DNA of 11,966 nt from Desulfobacteria bacterium (GCA_030145035.1 JAQYWL010000289.1:1-11966); one strand, 5' to 3'; shown: positions 1 to 6,337, counted from the first letter of the stretch. Translations and numbers: made by a program. Notes: generated by a model not told the origin, from the sequence alone.

Positions 1-25
1 TGTGTCGGACCACTGCTACACGTGT

Positions 26-78
26 ACAGCCGGGTCAGGCTTCACATGAGCCGGGGCTGTTCAGACCTGAGTTCAGGT
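26..78. repeat. Two adjacent hairpins at the left edge
   Basis: ACAGCC (26-31) pairs with GGCTGT (55-60), and a nested GGCT (38-41) pairs with AGCC (49-52). Directly after this, ACCTGA (65-70) and TCAGGT (73-78) form a second small inverted repeat. A run of six T lies further on at 99-104, too far away for a classical terminator. No gene is seen in 1-125. The structures may be REP-like debris or the end of a transcript from outside the window. Function is unknown. Confidence 0.35.
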
Positions 79-126
79 TCAGTTCTCGTACCCTCGGATT
101 TTTTCCTCTGGTGTGTATTGGGGACA

Positions 127-228
127 TCTCAACATTTAAACTTTAAGTGCTATTGGGGCCGTCTATTAGGGAACTATTAGGGGGCCTTGCTTTATGTTGC
201 TGATGACTGATAACTTTAAATGTTGAGA
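127..228. repeat. 14-bp perfect inverted repeat enclosing short direct repeats
   Basis: TCTCAACATTTAAA (127-140) is the exact reverse complement of TTTAAATGTTGAGA (215-228), with 74 bases between. Inside, CTATTAGGG occurs twice (163-171 and 174-182), and GGGGCC occurs twice (155-160 and 181-186). The segment just before it reads TATTGGGGACATC. This recalls the GGGGACGT-type words at the right edge of the window upstream of a REP-associated transposase, so I infer a relic of the same kind of element. No coding sequence is seen between the arms. Confidence 0.55.
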
Positions 229-233
229 ACGTT

Positions 234-317
234 ATGTTGCCTTCAGTCATCAAAACCGGAGAGCGACTTACTGTAGATGGCTATCTGGGAATTGTCACCA
301 TCCATCGTGAAAACTGA
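234..317 (+). pseudogene. Possible 3' remnant of a PEP-utilising enzyme (mobile domain tail)
   Basis: A 27-residue reading frame starts at an ATG six bases after the inverted repeat. It contains KTGERLTVDG followed by GIVTI and then stops. The pattern of a hydroxylated VDG turn followed by G-I-V resembles the C-terminal end of the phosphohistidine (PEP-utilising mobile) domain of PEP synthase-like enzymes. Everything upstream of the inverted repeat lacks a matching frame, so this would be a tail cut off by a rearrangement. The match is from memory and short, and chance resemblance is possible. Confidence 0.3.
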
Positions 318-436
318 TACTCACCTGTCTGAGCCAATGGGGGAAAATACCTTGTCCGTGGCTTGACCATCGTCTGAAACAGAACCACTTTTCGGGAATC
401 ACCTATCTCGTGCAAGACATAGGGAGGAGGAAGCGG

Positions 437-1432
437 ATGGACAACAGTCAAACTCGAGTTCTTTTGACCGGCCCTACGGGCTTCATTGGCGGTCGCCTCT
501 TACACGCCTTGGATGAACAGGGCTTCAAGGTTCGATGCCTGGTTCGCCTTTCGGAAAAGCTTACCATCAAGAGGCCGCTGAAGCAGGAGCCTGAGGTTAT
601 GTACGCTGACCTGCTGCAACCCGAGACGCTTCCTCAGGCCATGGAAGGCATGGAAGCCGCCTACTATCTGGTTCATTCGATGGGTGGGCGAAGTATCAAA
701 GAAACCGTGGCCTTTGCAGAGCGGGATCGTCGAGCCGCCACAAATTTCTTAACAGCCGCAGAGGATGCAGGGCTTAAACGCATCATTTATCTGGGAGGGC
801 TTGGTGAGACAGGGGACAAGCTTTCGAAACACCTTGCCAGCCGCCAGGAAGTGGCGAGGATACTCCAGTCGGGTCGAGTTCAGACAACCACACTGCGAGC
901 CGCTGTGATCATCGGGGCTGGTGGCGCGTCGTTTGAGCTGATTCGGTATTTGGTCGAACGGCTCCCGGTCATGATGTGTCCGAGATGGATTGATACCCGG
1001 TCTCAACCCATTGCTGTTCAGAACGTTATTTCCTACCTGGTTGGCTGCTTGCAGGAACCTGCTACGGCCGGTCTCAACCTTGATATCGGGGGGCCAGATA
1101 TTGTTAGCTATTTAGACCTTATGCTCATCTATAAGCGGGTTCGCGGTTTGCACAGGTTCATCTTTAAGGTTCCCCTCCTCACGCCTCGCCTTTCCGCCTA
1201 CTGGATCAATCTTATTACGCCAGTCCCTGCCGGCATCGTCTTCCCCCTGGTTGAGGGGCTCAAGAATGAGGTTATATGCAGAGAGAACCACATCCGCGAC
1301 CTCATACCTATTGAGCTTATTTCTATGGAAGAGGCAATATGTACGGCCTTGACAGAAACCGAGAAGGGACCTGGCCGGCTGCCATCCAGACAGGCGTGCT
1401 TCATATCGGCCAAGGGGACGGGGGGATCATAG
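437..1432 (+). CDS. YbjT-like atypical SDR, NAD(P)-binding oxidoreductase
   Basis: A cytoplasmic Rossmann-fold protein of 331 residues; substrate unknown. The dinucleotide-binding loop TGPTGFIGGR is at residues 11-20. The downstream pattern is that of the YbjT/NAD(P)H-binding atypical SDR family: YYLVHSMGG (76-84), RIIYLGGLG (115-123), LSKHLASRQEV (129-139), SFELIRYLVERLP (165-177) and SQPIAV (189-194). LLTPRLSAYWINLITPVP (247-264) matches the family's C-terminal SDR part. The start is taken at ATG 437 because GGGAGGAGG lies just upstream; a GTG at 410 would place that Shine-Dalgarno inside the gene. E. coli YbjT is about 476 residues and carries a C-terminal DUF2867. This protein ends right after the SDR part (LPSR, then an unrelated-looking tail), so it is either a natural short form or a truncation. 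It converges with the methyltransferase gene, 40 bp away. Confidence 0.88.
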   Translation: MDNSQTRVLLTGPTGFIGGRLLHALDEQGFKVRCLVRLSEKLTIKRPLKQEPEVMYADLLQPETLPQAMEGMEAAYYLVHSMGGRSIKETVAFAERDRRAATNFLTAAEDAGLKRIIYLGGLGETGDKLSKHLASRQEVARILQSGRVQTTTLRAAVIIGAGGASFELIRYLVERLPVMMCPRWIDTRSQPIAVQNVISYLVGCLQEPATAGLNLDIGGPDIVSYLDLMLIYKRVRGLHRFIFKVPLLTPRLSAYWINLITPVPAGIVFPLVEGLKNEVICRENHIRDLIPIELISMEEAICTALTETEKGPGRLPSRQACFISAKGTGGS

Positions 1433-1442
1433 GGCCCCCCGT
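1418..1442. terminator. Hairpin between convergent genes, possible terminator
   Basis: ACGGGGGG (1418-1425) pairs perfectly with CCCCCCGT (1435-1442) around a 9-nt loop that contains the TAG stop of the SDR gene. The very GC-rich stem lies between two convergent genes and could serve transcripts from either side. There is no T tract on either side, so intrinsic termination is uncertain. Confidence 0.4.
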
Positions 1443-1472
1443 TATTCACAAGATATCCTTCAATATCCAGCC

Positions 1473-2684
1473 TTACTTTGCAGTTTGGCCCCGGACAGCG
1501 AAGACAGGATCGGCCGTGAGAATCTCCGGATAATGGCGATCCGTCACCGGGCGGGACCATCCACGGGCGGAATACGTCTCCAGGTTATCATATCTCCCTG
1601 ACTGCAAGTAATATTCGAGAACCAGTCCCATTCTTTCAAAGTCGTTCAGCTCTTCCCATATGCTGATAACTTTCGGTGGAAACCAGCGATTGGAAAAGGT
1701 ATTAATGAAATACCCACCAGGTTTCAACAGCCTTGCCACGTCGCTAAAGACATGGAACGGACGGGCCATGTACTCGACCGAGACTGTGCAGATAACCGCA
1801 TCAAAGGAATGGTCGTCAAAGGGTAACCGTGGGTCCGAGTTCAGGTCATGAATGATGTACCCTGTGAGCTGTGGGTTATCCTCCATTTCCTCTTTGTTGA
1901 GGCCGAGCCCTACCAACGATGCCAGCTTAAGCGATCCGGGTACGTGAGACCGCCAACTGCTCATGAGATCCAACACCTTCATGCCCGGCCTTAGGACTTC
2001 TCCATAAAGGCCACGGATAATTTCCTGGGCCTTGCTGTCAATGTGTGTGACAAGGCGAGGCTTTTCATAAAAGAGCGAATCGCTCTGTTCATCCGCACGG
2101 ACAAAAGGGCAATCCGAGAAGAAATCAGTAGACCTCCCGTTGGAACGGGCCTGCATGCCGGGACCGGAGGTTATGACCTCCGTCCAGTCGGTCAGTCTTC
2201 CACCCCGATCCGTTTCTTTTTGCGTGACATCGTAAACCGTGATTTGCAATTCATTCTCTTTTATCGCCAGGGGATGATTCAGATCAACGGTGACATACTC
2301 CGGTTCCACGCCAATACAGCGAAAGGGCTCGAGGTTGTTGCTAAAGATGTTGGACAATCCCTTGAGAAGCCCCTTGGGGTAGAATCTGCCATAGCGCGGC
2401 TCGACTGTGCATCCTTTGACTCTATGCCGTTCAAATTGGCGCGGGTGCAAGGTGAAGATCTGCTTTGACTCGTAAGGCCGTGTTATCTCTCCGGCCGGGA
2501 AAATGAGATCAACCTGATTTCCAATCTTCTTTCCCATCAATGCCTGGTAAACTTCCCCAGGAAAGAGATCCCGCCAAAAGTTGATCTGCTCGGCAAAATA
2601 AAATTCTCTATGCCTTGCTACAGCACTGGTCCATGTGAGCTCAAACCCTAGTGTTGCCAAACTGTCCTGTTTGATTTCCATCAT
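1473..2684 (-). CDS. SAM-dependent methyltransferase with SlyD-like N-terminal domain
   Basis: A 403-residue soluble protein in two parts. Residues 55-152 resemble the FKBP/SlyD chaperone core: a PAGE..RPY loop, then TLHPRQFERH, then VTVDLNHPLA (131-140), the hallmark of SlyD proteins, and a final strand ITVYDV. Residues 225-330 are a class I methyltransferase. Motif I is the variant VLDLMSSWRSHVP (237-249) rather than D-x-G-x-G. It is followed by VGLGLN, HDLNSDPRLPFDDHSFDAV (279-297) and LLKPGGYFINTF (319-330). The variant motif I with SSW is known from a family of uncharacterised methyltransferases in cyanobacteria, plants and proteobacteria. The substrate is unknown. The start has tandem ATGs (2684 and 2681) behind AAGGGGAAGG; the second has the better spacing. 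It sits 79 bp downstream of the endonuclease V-like gene on the same strand and may be cotranscribed. The SlyD assignment is by motif and should be tested by structure prediction. Confidence 0.8.
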   Translation of the reverse strand: MMEIKQDSLATLGFELTWTSAVARHREFYFAEQINFWRDLFPGEVYQALMGKKIGNQVDLIFPAGEITRPYESKQIFTLHPRQFERHRVKGCTVEPRYGRFYPKGLLKGLSNIFSNNLEPFRCIGVEPEYVTVDLNHPLAIKENELQITVYDVTQKETDRGGRLTDWTEVITSGPGMQARSNGRSTDFFSDCPFVRADEQSDSLFYEKPRLVTHIDSKAQEIIRGLYGEVLRPGMKVLDLMSSWRSHVPGSLKLASLVGLGLNKEEMEDNPQLTGYIIHDLNSDPRLPFDDHSFDAVICTVSVEYMARPFHVFSDVARLLKPGGYFINTFSNRWFPPKVISIWEELNDFERMGLVLEYYLQSGRYDNLETYSARGWSRPVTDRHYPEILTADPVFAVRGQTAK

Positions 2685-2763
2685 ATCCTTCCCCTTTTTT
2701 AGACATATCCATCAGCTGTTTTTTCGCAATTGAGCAAGGCGGGGCATTACATGTTCCCGTTCA

Positions 2764-3093
2764 TCAGACATTGCAGCCACATCCTTTGTTGCGAAGTCTT
2801 TCTATTTGGATCTCATAAGCATCCACGTATTCCCCTTGCTTGCTATCCCCAGTAGCAAGCTCTCTGGGGAGAGGACTCCGATGCTTGTAGCCTCTTCTTG
2901 TCATCTCCCGGACGAGAGCCTCGTGGCGCAGAAAAAGGGCCTTTAGCTTTCCACGCCAGCGGCGTGTTTCTGGGTGTTTTGCGTATCCTTTCTTCCCTTG
3001 GGTCAAAATTGCCCAGATGGCGTGCAATTCCGTATGCTCGCCAAGAAGGTGAAAACGACACAACTTTTTCGGGGAAATGTCCCAAATGCGCAT
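2764..3093 (-). CDS. Pyrimidine dimer DNA glycosylase / endonuclease V family protein
   Basis: A 109-residue protein of the T4 endonuclease V-like family (Pyr_excise). In T4 the enzyme cuts the glycosyl bond of UV-induced cyclobutane dimers and then nicks the DNA. The N-terminus MRIWDIS and LLGEHTELHAIW (16-27) align with T4 MTRINL and HLMAEYREL, placing H15, E19 and the catalytic-type Glu E22 in register. RWRGKLKALFLRHEALVREM (45-64) and RGYKHRSPL (67-75) are typical of the cellular subfamily, and it ends in a Cys pair (GCGC). Two differences stand out: the T4 nucleophile Thr2 has no counterpart (Arg2 here), and the usual Arg before the catalytic Glu is Thr21. The start at ATG 3093 is fixed by AAAAGGAGG 8 nt upstream; a longer frame from 3117 would put this site inside the gene. 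The methyltransferase follows 79 bp downstream. Family membership is fairly sure; dimer-glycosylase activity is not. Confidence 0.82.
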   Translation of the reverse strand: MRIWDISPKKLCRFHLLGEHTELHAIWAILTQGKKGYAKHPETRRWRGKLKALFLRHEALVREMTRRGYKHRSPLPRELATGDSKQGEYVDAYEIQIERLRNKGCGCNV

Positions 3094-3444
3094 AAAACGC
3101 GCCTCCTTTTCGTCCACGTACGGCTATAATGATGACATTGGCCCAAGATATGTCCGAGTTGGGAGATGTAAAGGTCCCTTCAGGTTTCTCTCGGCGCTTT
3201 GCACAGCAGACATGTCCCGTAAACGATGAGGTCAAGACGGGGTTGTGCGGCCTGTCGGTGCGAGGGCTGCCGAATGCATGATGCGGAAGTCCAAGGGATA
3301 AGGGCTCTCAGGACAGGAGAGCCCTGGAGGTCCGTTTTCTATGGCTTTGGCATCCTTTCCTTCAGATAGGCCAGTCGAATCACCAGAAGCTTGGTTCGTT
3401 TACAGGTGCCATTTACGTAAGGTCACGGGGGGGCCACCTGTGTC
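3094..3444. other. Intergenic stretch with hairpins and a possible Fur-like gene tail
   Basis: No complete gene is supported here. On the minus strand, 3180-3236 reads LDLIVYGTCLLCKAPRET and then stops. The YGTCxxC pattern is like the zinc-binding C-terminus of Fur/PerR regulators, but no upstream part is recognisable. A strong hairpin is listed separately at 3301-3325. ACAGGTG (3402-3408) pairs with CACCTGT (3435-3441) just downstream of the flavoprotein stop codon. An overlapping longer minus frame that runs into the endonuclease V-like gene is not believed. Confidence 0.4.
3301..3325 (-). terminator. Strong hairpin downstream of the flavoprotein gene
   Basis: AGGGCTCTC (3301-3309) and GAGAGCCCT (3317-3325) form a perfect 9-bp stem with a 7-nt loop. 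It lies about 120 bp past the stop of the minus-strand flavoprotein gene and before the endonuclease V-like gene, so it may separate their transcripts. On the minus strand the stem is followed by TATCCCTT, only weakly T-rich, so this is a candidate terminator only. Confidence 0.4.
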
Positions 3445-3882
3445 CTACGTCACGGGCTCAAAATAGGCATCCGTCAGGCCCTCTAACAAGAGAAACGACG
3501 TTGCCTTAATGGCGAAGACCTCGGCATCAGGATGGTGGGCAAATTCCCTCATGTGGGGATGCCTCTCTACCAGTTTGGCGCGGATGCGATCCTTTCTTTC
3601 CTTCTCCCTGATTTCTCGGAAGATACCGCTGACGGTCAAAGCCCGTGCTTTAGATCGTTTTGGTCCCTTATCTTCATCCCGCGTGTCAATGAGGAGGCTC
3701 ACATTAGGATTGTCGGTGAGGTTTCTGTATTTTTGGGTGTCCTTATGTGACACCATGTAGATCTCCGTACCTTCGTCATTTGACGTGTAGGCCATTAGAG
3801 AACAGTAGGGCTTATTACCCGAAACAGTGGCCAAGACACAGATGTCCTTTTCTTTGACCGTTGCCTTCATCTTATCCAGCAT
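3445..3882 (-). CDS. Pyridoxamine 5'-phosphate oxidase family (FMN split-barrel) protein
   Basis: A 145-residue cytoplasmic protein with the flavin-binding split-barrel pattern. An early strand ICVLATVSGNKPYCSLMAYT (14-33) is followed by IYMVSHKDTQKYRNLTDNPN (41-60), the segment that usually contacts the FMN phosphate. Then come VSLLIDTRD (61-69), a charged loop, ALTVSGIFREI (81-91) and a final EVFAIKATSFLLLEG (121-135). The length matches small general-stress or reductase-type members rather than true PdxH of about 220 residues, so pyridoxal synthesis is unlikely. The role is probably a flavin- or F420-linked reductase or a heme/flavin sensor. AAGGAGAAGG stands just before ATG 3882. It is transcribed away from the DUF523 fragment across a 97-bp divergent gap. 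Confidence 0.85.
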   Translation of the reverse strand: MLDKMKATVKEKDICVLATVSGNKPYCSLMAYTSNDEGTEIYMVSHKDTQKYRNLTDNPNVSLLIDTRDEDKGPKRSKARALTVSGIFREIREKERKDRIRAKLVERHPHMREFAHHPDAEVFAIKATSFLLLEGLTDAYFEPVT

Positions 3883-3979
3883 GGCCTTCTCCTTCTTTTC
3901 ATTGTTCTATACAACCTGACTTGATATACCAATTTCCCGGACGTTACCAGTATGAAGTTGCCTGGTAGGAGGCATCCTT

Positions 3980-4156
3980 ATGGAAACAAAGATCAAACTG
4001 GGCATCAGCACCTGCCTATTGGGAGAAAAAGTCCGTTACGATGGCACTCACAAATTGGATCGATTTCTTAGAGATACGCTGGGAAAGTACAAGGTGGGGC
4101 GGCCTGTGGCAGGGAGAAGCGCCAATATCGAGATCAAAAACGAATGGCCGTATTGA
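3980..4156 (+). pseudogene. Truncated DUF523 (YbbK/YbgA N-terminal) gene
   Basis: A 58-residue frame with a good ribosome binding site (TAGGAGG, 7 nt before ATG 3980). It begins with the DUF523 signature: KIKLGISTCLLGEKVRYDG (4-22), then HKLDRFLRDTLGKY (24-37). DUF523 proteins run to about 150 residues, or about 320 when fused to DUF1722 as in YbgA. Here recognisable sequence fades after residue 37: the usual PVCPEV block seems to survive only as RPVAG with its Cys lost, and a TGA follows at residue 59. I see no continuation in other frames before 4287. DUF523/DUF1722 genes often neighbour photolyase genes. The truncated product is probably non-functional, although initiation signals are intact. 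Confidence 0.72.
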
Positions 4157-4286
4157 AGTGGCCAGGTTTCTTGACTTTTCCATGTTTATGCTTACCGTAA
4201 GATAACAGCACGTTGGAAGTGAGTGTCTCACGACAGTGTGGATTCAAAAATCATATCAAGTTTGATGGAAATTGAGGATCATTGTT

Positions 4287-4553
4287 ATGAAAAACGAACA
4301 TGACGGAAAATATATACATATGCTAACCCAAGCCGATACGAGCCGTTTGGCTGAGGATTATGTGTGGGCAACGAGCGAAGAGTCAAGGCGCCACGCCTTG
4401 TCATTGTCCCTGATTGGGTCAATTGTGCATAAGCATCGAGGAACCGTAAAAATAGATGCCGAGACCCATTCCCTCAAAATAGAGGTTCCGGATGAGGAAA
4501 AACTGGCGTGTGCTGAAGAGCTCGGCAAGAAAGTCGATATGACCTTGCACTGA
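4287..4553 (+). CDS. Small hypothetical protein with HATPase-like C-terminal segment
   Basis: An 88-residue soluble protein of unknown function. The middle, HALSLSLIGSIVHKHRGTVK (41-60), followed by SLKIEVPDEEK (67-77), resembles the last part of a histidine kinase ATPase domain (the usual GLGLSIV..IV..HGG.I followed by F.I.LP), but the ATP-binding N, G1 and F boxes are absent. It may be a stand-alone conserved small protein or a remnant of a kinase. The start at ATG 4287 is chosen because GAGG precedes it at 9 nt; an upstream TTG at 4272 is less likely. Codon use looks normal. It lies between two gene fragments, so a degenerate origin is possible. Confidence 0.55.
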   Translation: MKNEHDGKYIHMLTQADTSRLAEDYVWATSEESRRHALSLSLIGSIVHKHRGTVKIDAETHSLKIEVPDEEKLACAEELGKKVDMTLH

Positions 4554-4688
4554 CAGAATCGCAGCAGACGCTTCAAAAAGCTTGACTGCCCTTGTGGTCA
4601 TCTAGTTGGCTAGTCTACGTATATTGCAGCCGGGCCGAACGCCCTAAAGACGACTACAGGGAGACCTTTGCATAACGTCTTTGGGTGA

Positions 4689-4871
4689 CGGACGAGTAAT
4701 CCAAGGGAATGCACACGATGGCGACAGCAGAATGGCGCTTACGAGAAATCTCTGGCCGGATACTGGCGTGGTATGACCACGCTTGATCGATTGAAGGAGT
4801 TTGCTTTTTCACGGGTGGATCGAAAAATTATCGAGGCCTTCACACCCGAAGTCGCTCAGGTTGCGGCTTGA
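4689..4871 (+). pseudogene. 3' remnant of an unidentified gene
   Basis: An open frame of 60 codons follows a TGA at 4686-4688 and has no good start or ribosome binding site at its left end. From about residue 17 it reads like real protein: GAYEKSLAGYWRG, TTLDRLKEFAFSRVDRKIIE and FTPEVAQVAA before the stop. An internal ATG at 4773 would give only 32 residues. I do not recognise the family. Upstream, AAAGACG (4646-4652) pairs with CGTCTTT (4676-4682), flanked by CCC/GGG, a possible hairpin near the break. The likely reading is the C-terminus of a gene whose front was deleted. Chance coding-like sequence cannot be excluded. Confidence 0.35.
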
Positions 4872-4895
4872 CATCTGCCTTATTGCTTGTATCTA
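4868..4895 (+). promoter_or_regulatory. Sigma-70-like promoter for the TIGR01777 gene
   Basis: A perfect -35 box TTGACA (4868-4873) is followed after 16 bp by TATCTA (4890-4895), a weak -10. Transcription would start near 4902, giving a leader of about 25 nt that carries the AAAGGAGG site. The -35 overlaps the stop codon of the preceding gene fragment. Confidence 0.45.
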
Positions 4896-4926
4896 ACGTC
4901 ATGTACGCCCGGGAAAGGAGGTAACC

Positions 4927-5835
4927 ATGAAGGTTTTGATCACGGGCGGCCTCGGCTTTGTAGGCACCCAACTCTCTATCCGTCTCCTTGGAAGAGGACA
5001 CCAGGTGACCGTCGTAGACCACAGCCCTGAGCCGCACGCCCACACGCCCCAGGATGTCACATATGTATCTGCGGATACAACCGTCAAGGGAGCATGGCAA
5101 GAACACGTTTCACATCAGGACGCGGCAATCAATCTAGCCGGAGCCTCGATTTTTACCCGATGGAACGATAAGACCAAACAGCTCATCCATGACAGCCGTG
5201 TTCTGACCACACGCAACGTGGTTGAGGCTATGCCTACGCAACGTGGCACAACGCTTTGCAGCACGTCAGCAGTTGGATACTATGGTTTCCGAGGCGATGA
5301 AGAACTCAGTGAGGAGGATACGCCCGGAGCCGATTTTCTGGCCAAGGTCTGCATTGATTGGGAAAACGAGGCTCGGAAAGCAATCGACAAAGGCGTTCGA
5401 GTAGCTATTACCCGATTCGGAATCGTCCTGGGCAGGACCGGAGGTGCACTAGGACAAATGATCCCTGCTTTCAAGAAATTTGTGGGGGGACCCTTGGGAA
5501 CGGGCAATCAGTGGTTTTCCTGGGTTCACATGGAAGACTTGTTAAACGCATTCATGTTCGTCTTTGAGAAAGACGACATCAGCGGCCCGGTCAATTTCTG
5601 CTCACCGAATCCGGTTCGCAACAGGGACCTGGCCAAGGCGTTGGGAAGAATTCTCTGGCGGCCGTCTTTTGTGAGAACGCCTGCCTTCATGCTCAGACTC
5701 GTCCTTGGAGAATTTGGATCTGTCCTTCTCGAGGGCCAGAGGGTTGTCCCGGCTCAGCTCGTCAAACATGGGTTCACGTTTCGCCATCCGGAGATCATGG
5801 GGGCGCTGCAGGACATTCTTGGGAAAGATAGATAG
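4927..5835 (+). CDS. TIGR01777 family SDR oxidoreductase (YfcH/SulA-type epimerase)
   Basis: A 302-residue NAD(P)-binding extended/atypical SDR, full length for the TIGR01777 family. Members are widespread; the physiological substrate is not established. The nucleotide loop ITGGLGFVG is at 5-13, followed by INLAGASIFTRW (68-79), the characteristic NLAG block. STSAVGYYG (112-120) carries the catalytic-type Tyr. TRFGIVLGRTGGAL (162-175), WFSWVHMEDL (196-205) and VNFCSPNPVRN (222-232) are family landmarks, and the C-terminal segment (253-283) with EGQRVVPAQL matches the usual ending. The start is secured by GGAAAGGAGGT immediately upstream of ATG 4927. It stands alone with its own promoter, and the next gene is 500 bp away. 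Small SDRs of this type are often found with photolyase-linked stress genes. Confidence 0.93.
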   Translation: MKVLITGGLGFVGTQLSIRLLGRGHQVTVVDHSPEPHAHTPQDVTYVSADTTVKGAWQEHVSHQDAAINLAGASIFTRWNDKTKQLIHDSRVLTTRNVVEAMPTQRGTTLCSTSAVGYYGFRGDEELSEEDTPGADFLAKVCIDWENEARKAIDKGVRVAITRFGIVLGRTGGALGQMIPAFKKFVGGPLGTGNQWFSWVHMEDLLNAFMFVFEKDDISGPVNFCSPNPVRNRDLAKALGRILWRPSFVRTPAFMLRLVLGEFGSVLLEGQRVVPAQLVKHGFTFRHPEIMGALQDILGKDR

Positions 5836-6337
5836 TGTCCATGGATAAACGGCATCTTATGGTCCCATGCCGCCCTTGTCCGCAGGTTTCTACTATCCTC
5901 AACGGAGCGCTCCTCCGCCTGTGGTTGAAACCTTTGTGCCTGCCCTGTGGAATGTAATGTTATGCCATCGGGGCGGCCTGGTCTCCGAACAAAACCTACC
6001 GTTTCAAAAGCTTTTCCTTGGTCTGTTTGGCCATAATGAGTTTTAAAAGAGCTTCTGACATAGTGTGCCGGTCCCCGAAAACACCAATCCGCCTTCTCGG
6101 TTTACCCAAATCTTGACCCCAAACTTGACAACATTAGCGTTATCCGTTAGAAATCTATAATGAAATAGCTTGGTGGGCGAGTATAACTGTTGGCAAAAAG
6201 CATTAGTTTTTAGCCGTTGGCGATAACCACAATATGTTGAAGTTGGCACCGTAAATCTCTCACCAATTTCACCACCCTGTTTTACTTACATTTTGCTACG
6301 ATCCTTTTCGTTTTTGTAGCATTCGGAGGATATTCTG
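5836..6337. other. 500-bp gap with weak hairpins and possible gene debris
   Basis: No convincing gene. CGGCAT (5850-5855) and ATGCCG (5867-5872) form a 6-bp hairpin soon after the SDR stop but without a T tract. GGAGCGCTCC is a perfect 10-bp palindrome near 5905. A 59-codon + frame (5867-6046) has no ribosome binding site. On the minus strand, 6064-6117 reads VKIWVNREGGLVFSGTGT, similar to the start of ModE-type winged-helix regulators. A one-base frame change near 6061 would continue it as SEALLKLI down to a stop at 5996. This may be a decayed regulator. The 6120-6310 part is AT-rich and presumably carries the kinase gene's promoter, which I could not pin down. Confidence 0.4.
6294..6321 (+). 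promoter_or_regulatory. Inverted repeat just upstream of the kinase gene
   Basis: TGCTAC (6294-6299) and GTAGCA (6316-6321) are separated by 16 T-rich bases. The right arm ends 3 nt before the GGAGGA ribosome binding site (6325-6330) of the histidine kinase. As RNA it could fold next to the ribosome binding site; as DNA it could be an operator. The short arms make chance quite possible. Confidence 0.25.

Noticed and set aside
2843..3235. 130-codon minus-strand frame overlapping the endonuclease V-like gene
   Set aside because: It overlaps a recognised family in another frame, has no domain resemblance, and its composition (Arg/Pro/Ser-rich) is that of a shadow frame.
4709..4777. Short + frame with GRILAWYDHA resembling the start of MutY
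   Set aside because: It is only 22 codons, with no Leu-Pro-Trp-Arg continuation, and overlaps another coding-like frame. Similarity is probably chance.
5867..6046. 59-codon + frame (MPPLSAGFYYPQ...) after the TIGR01777 gene
   Set aside because: There is no ribosome binding site and no recognisable family, and it overlaps the possible ModE-like debris on the other strand. Coding is possible but unsupported.
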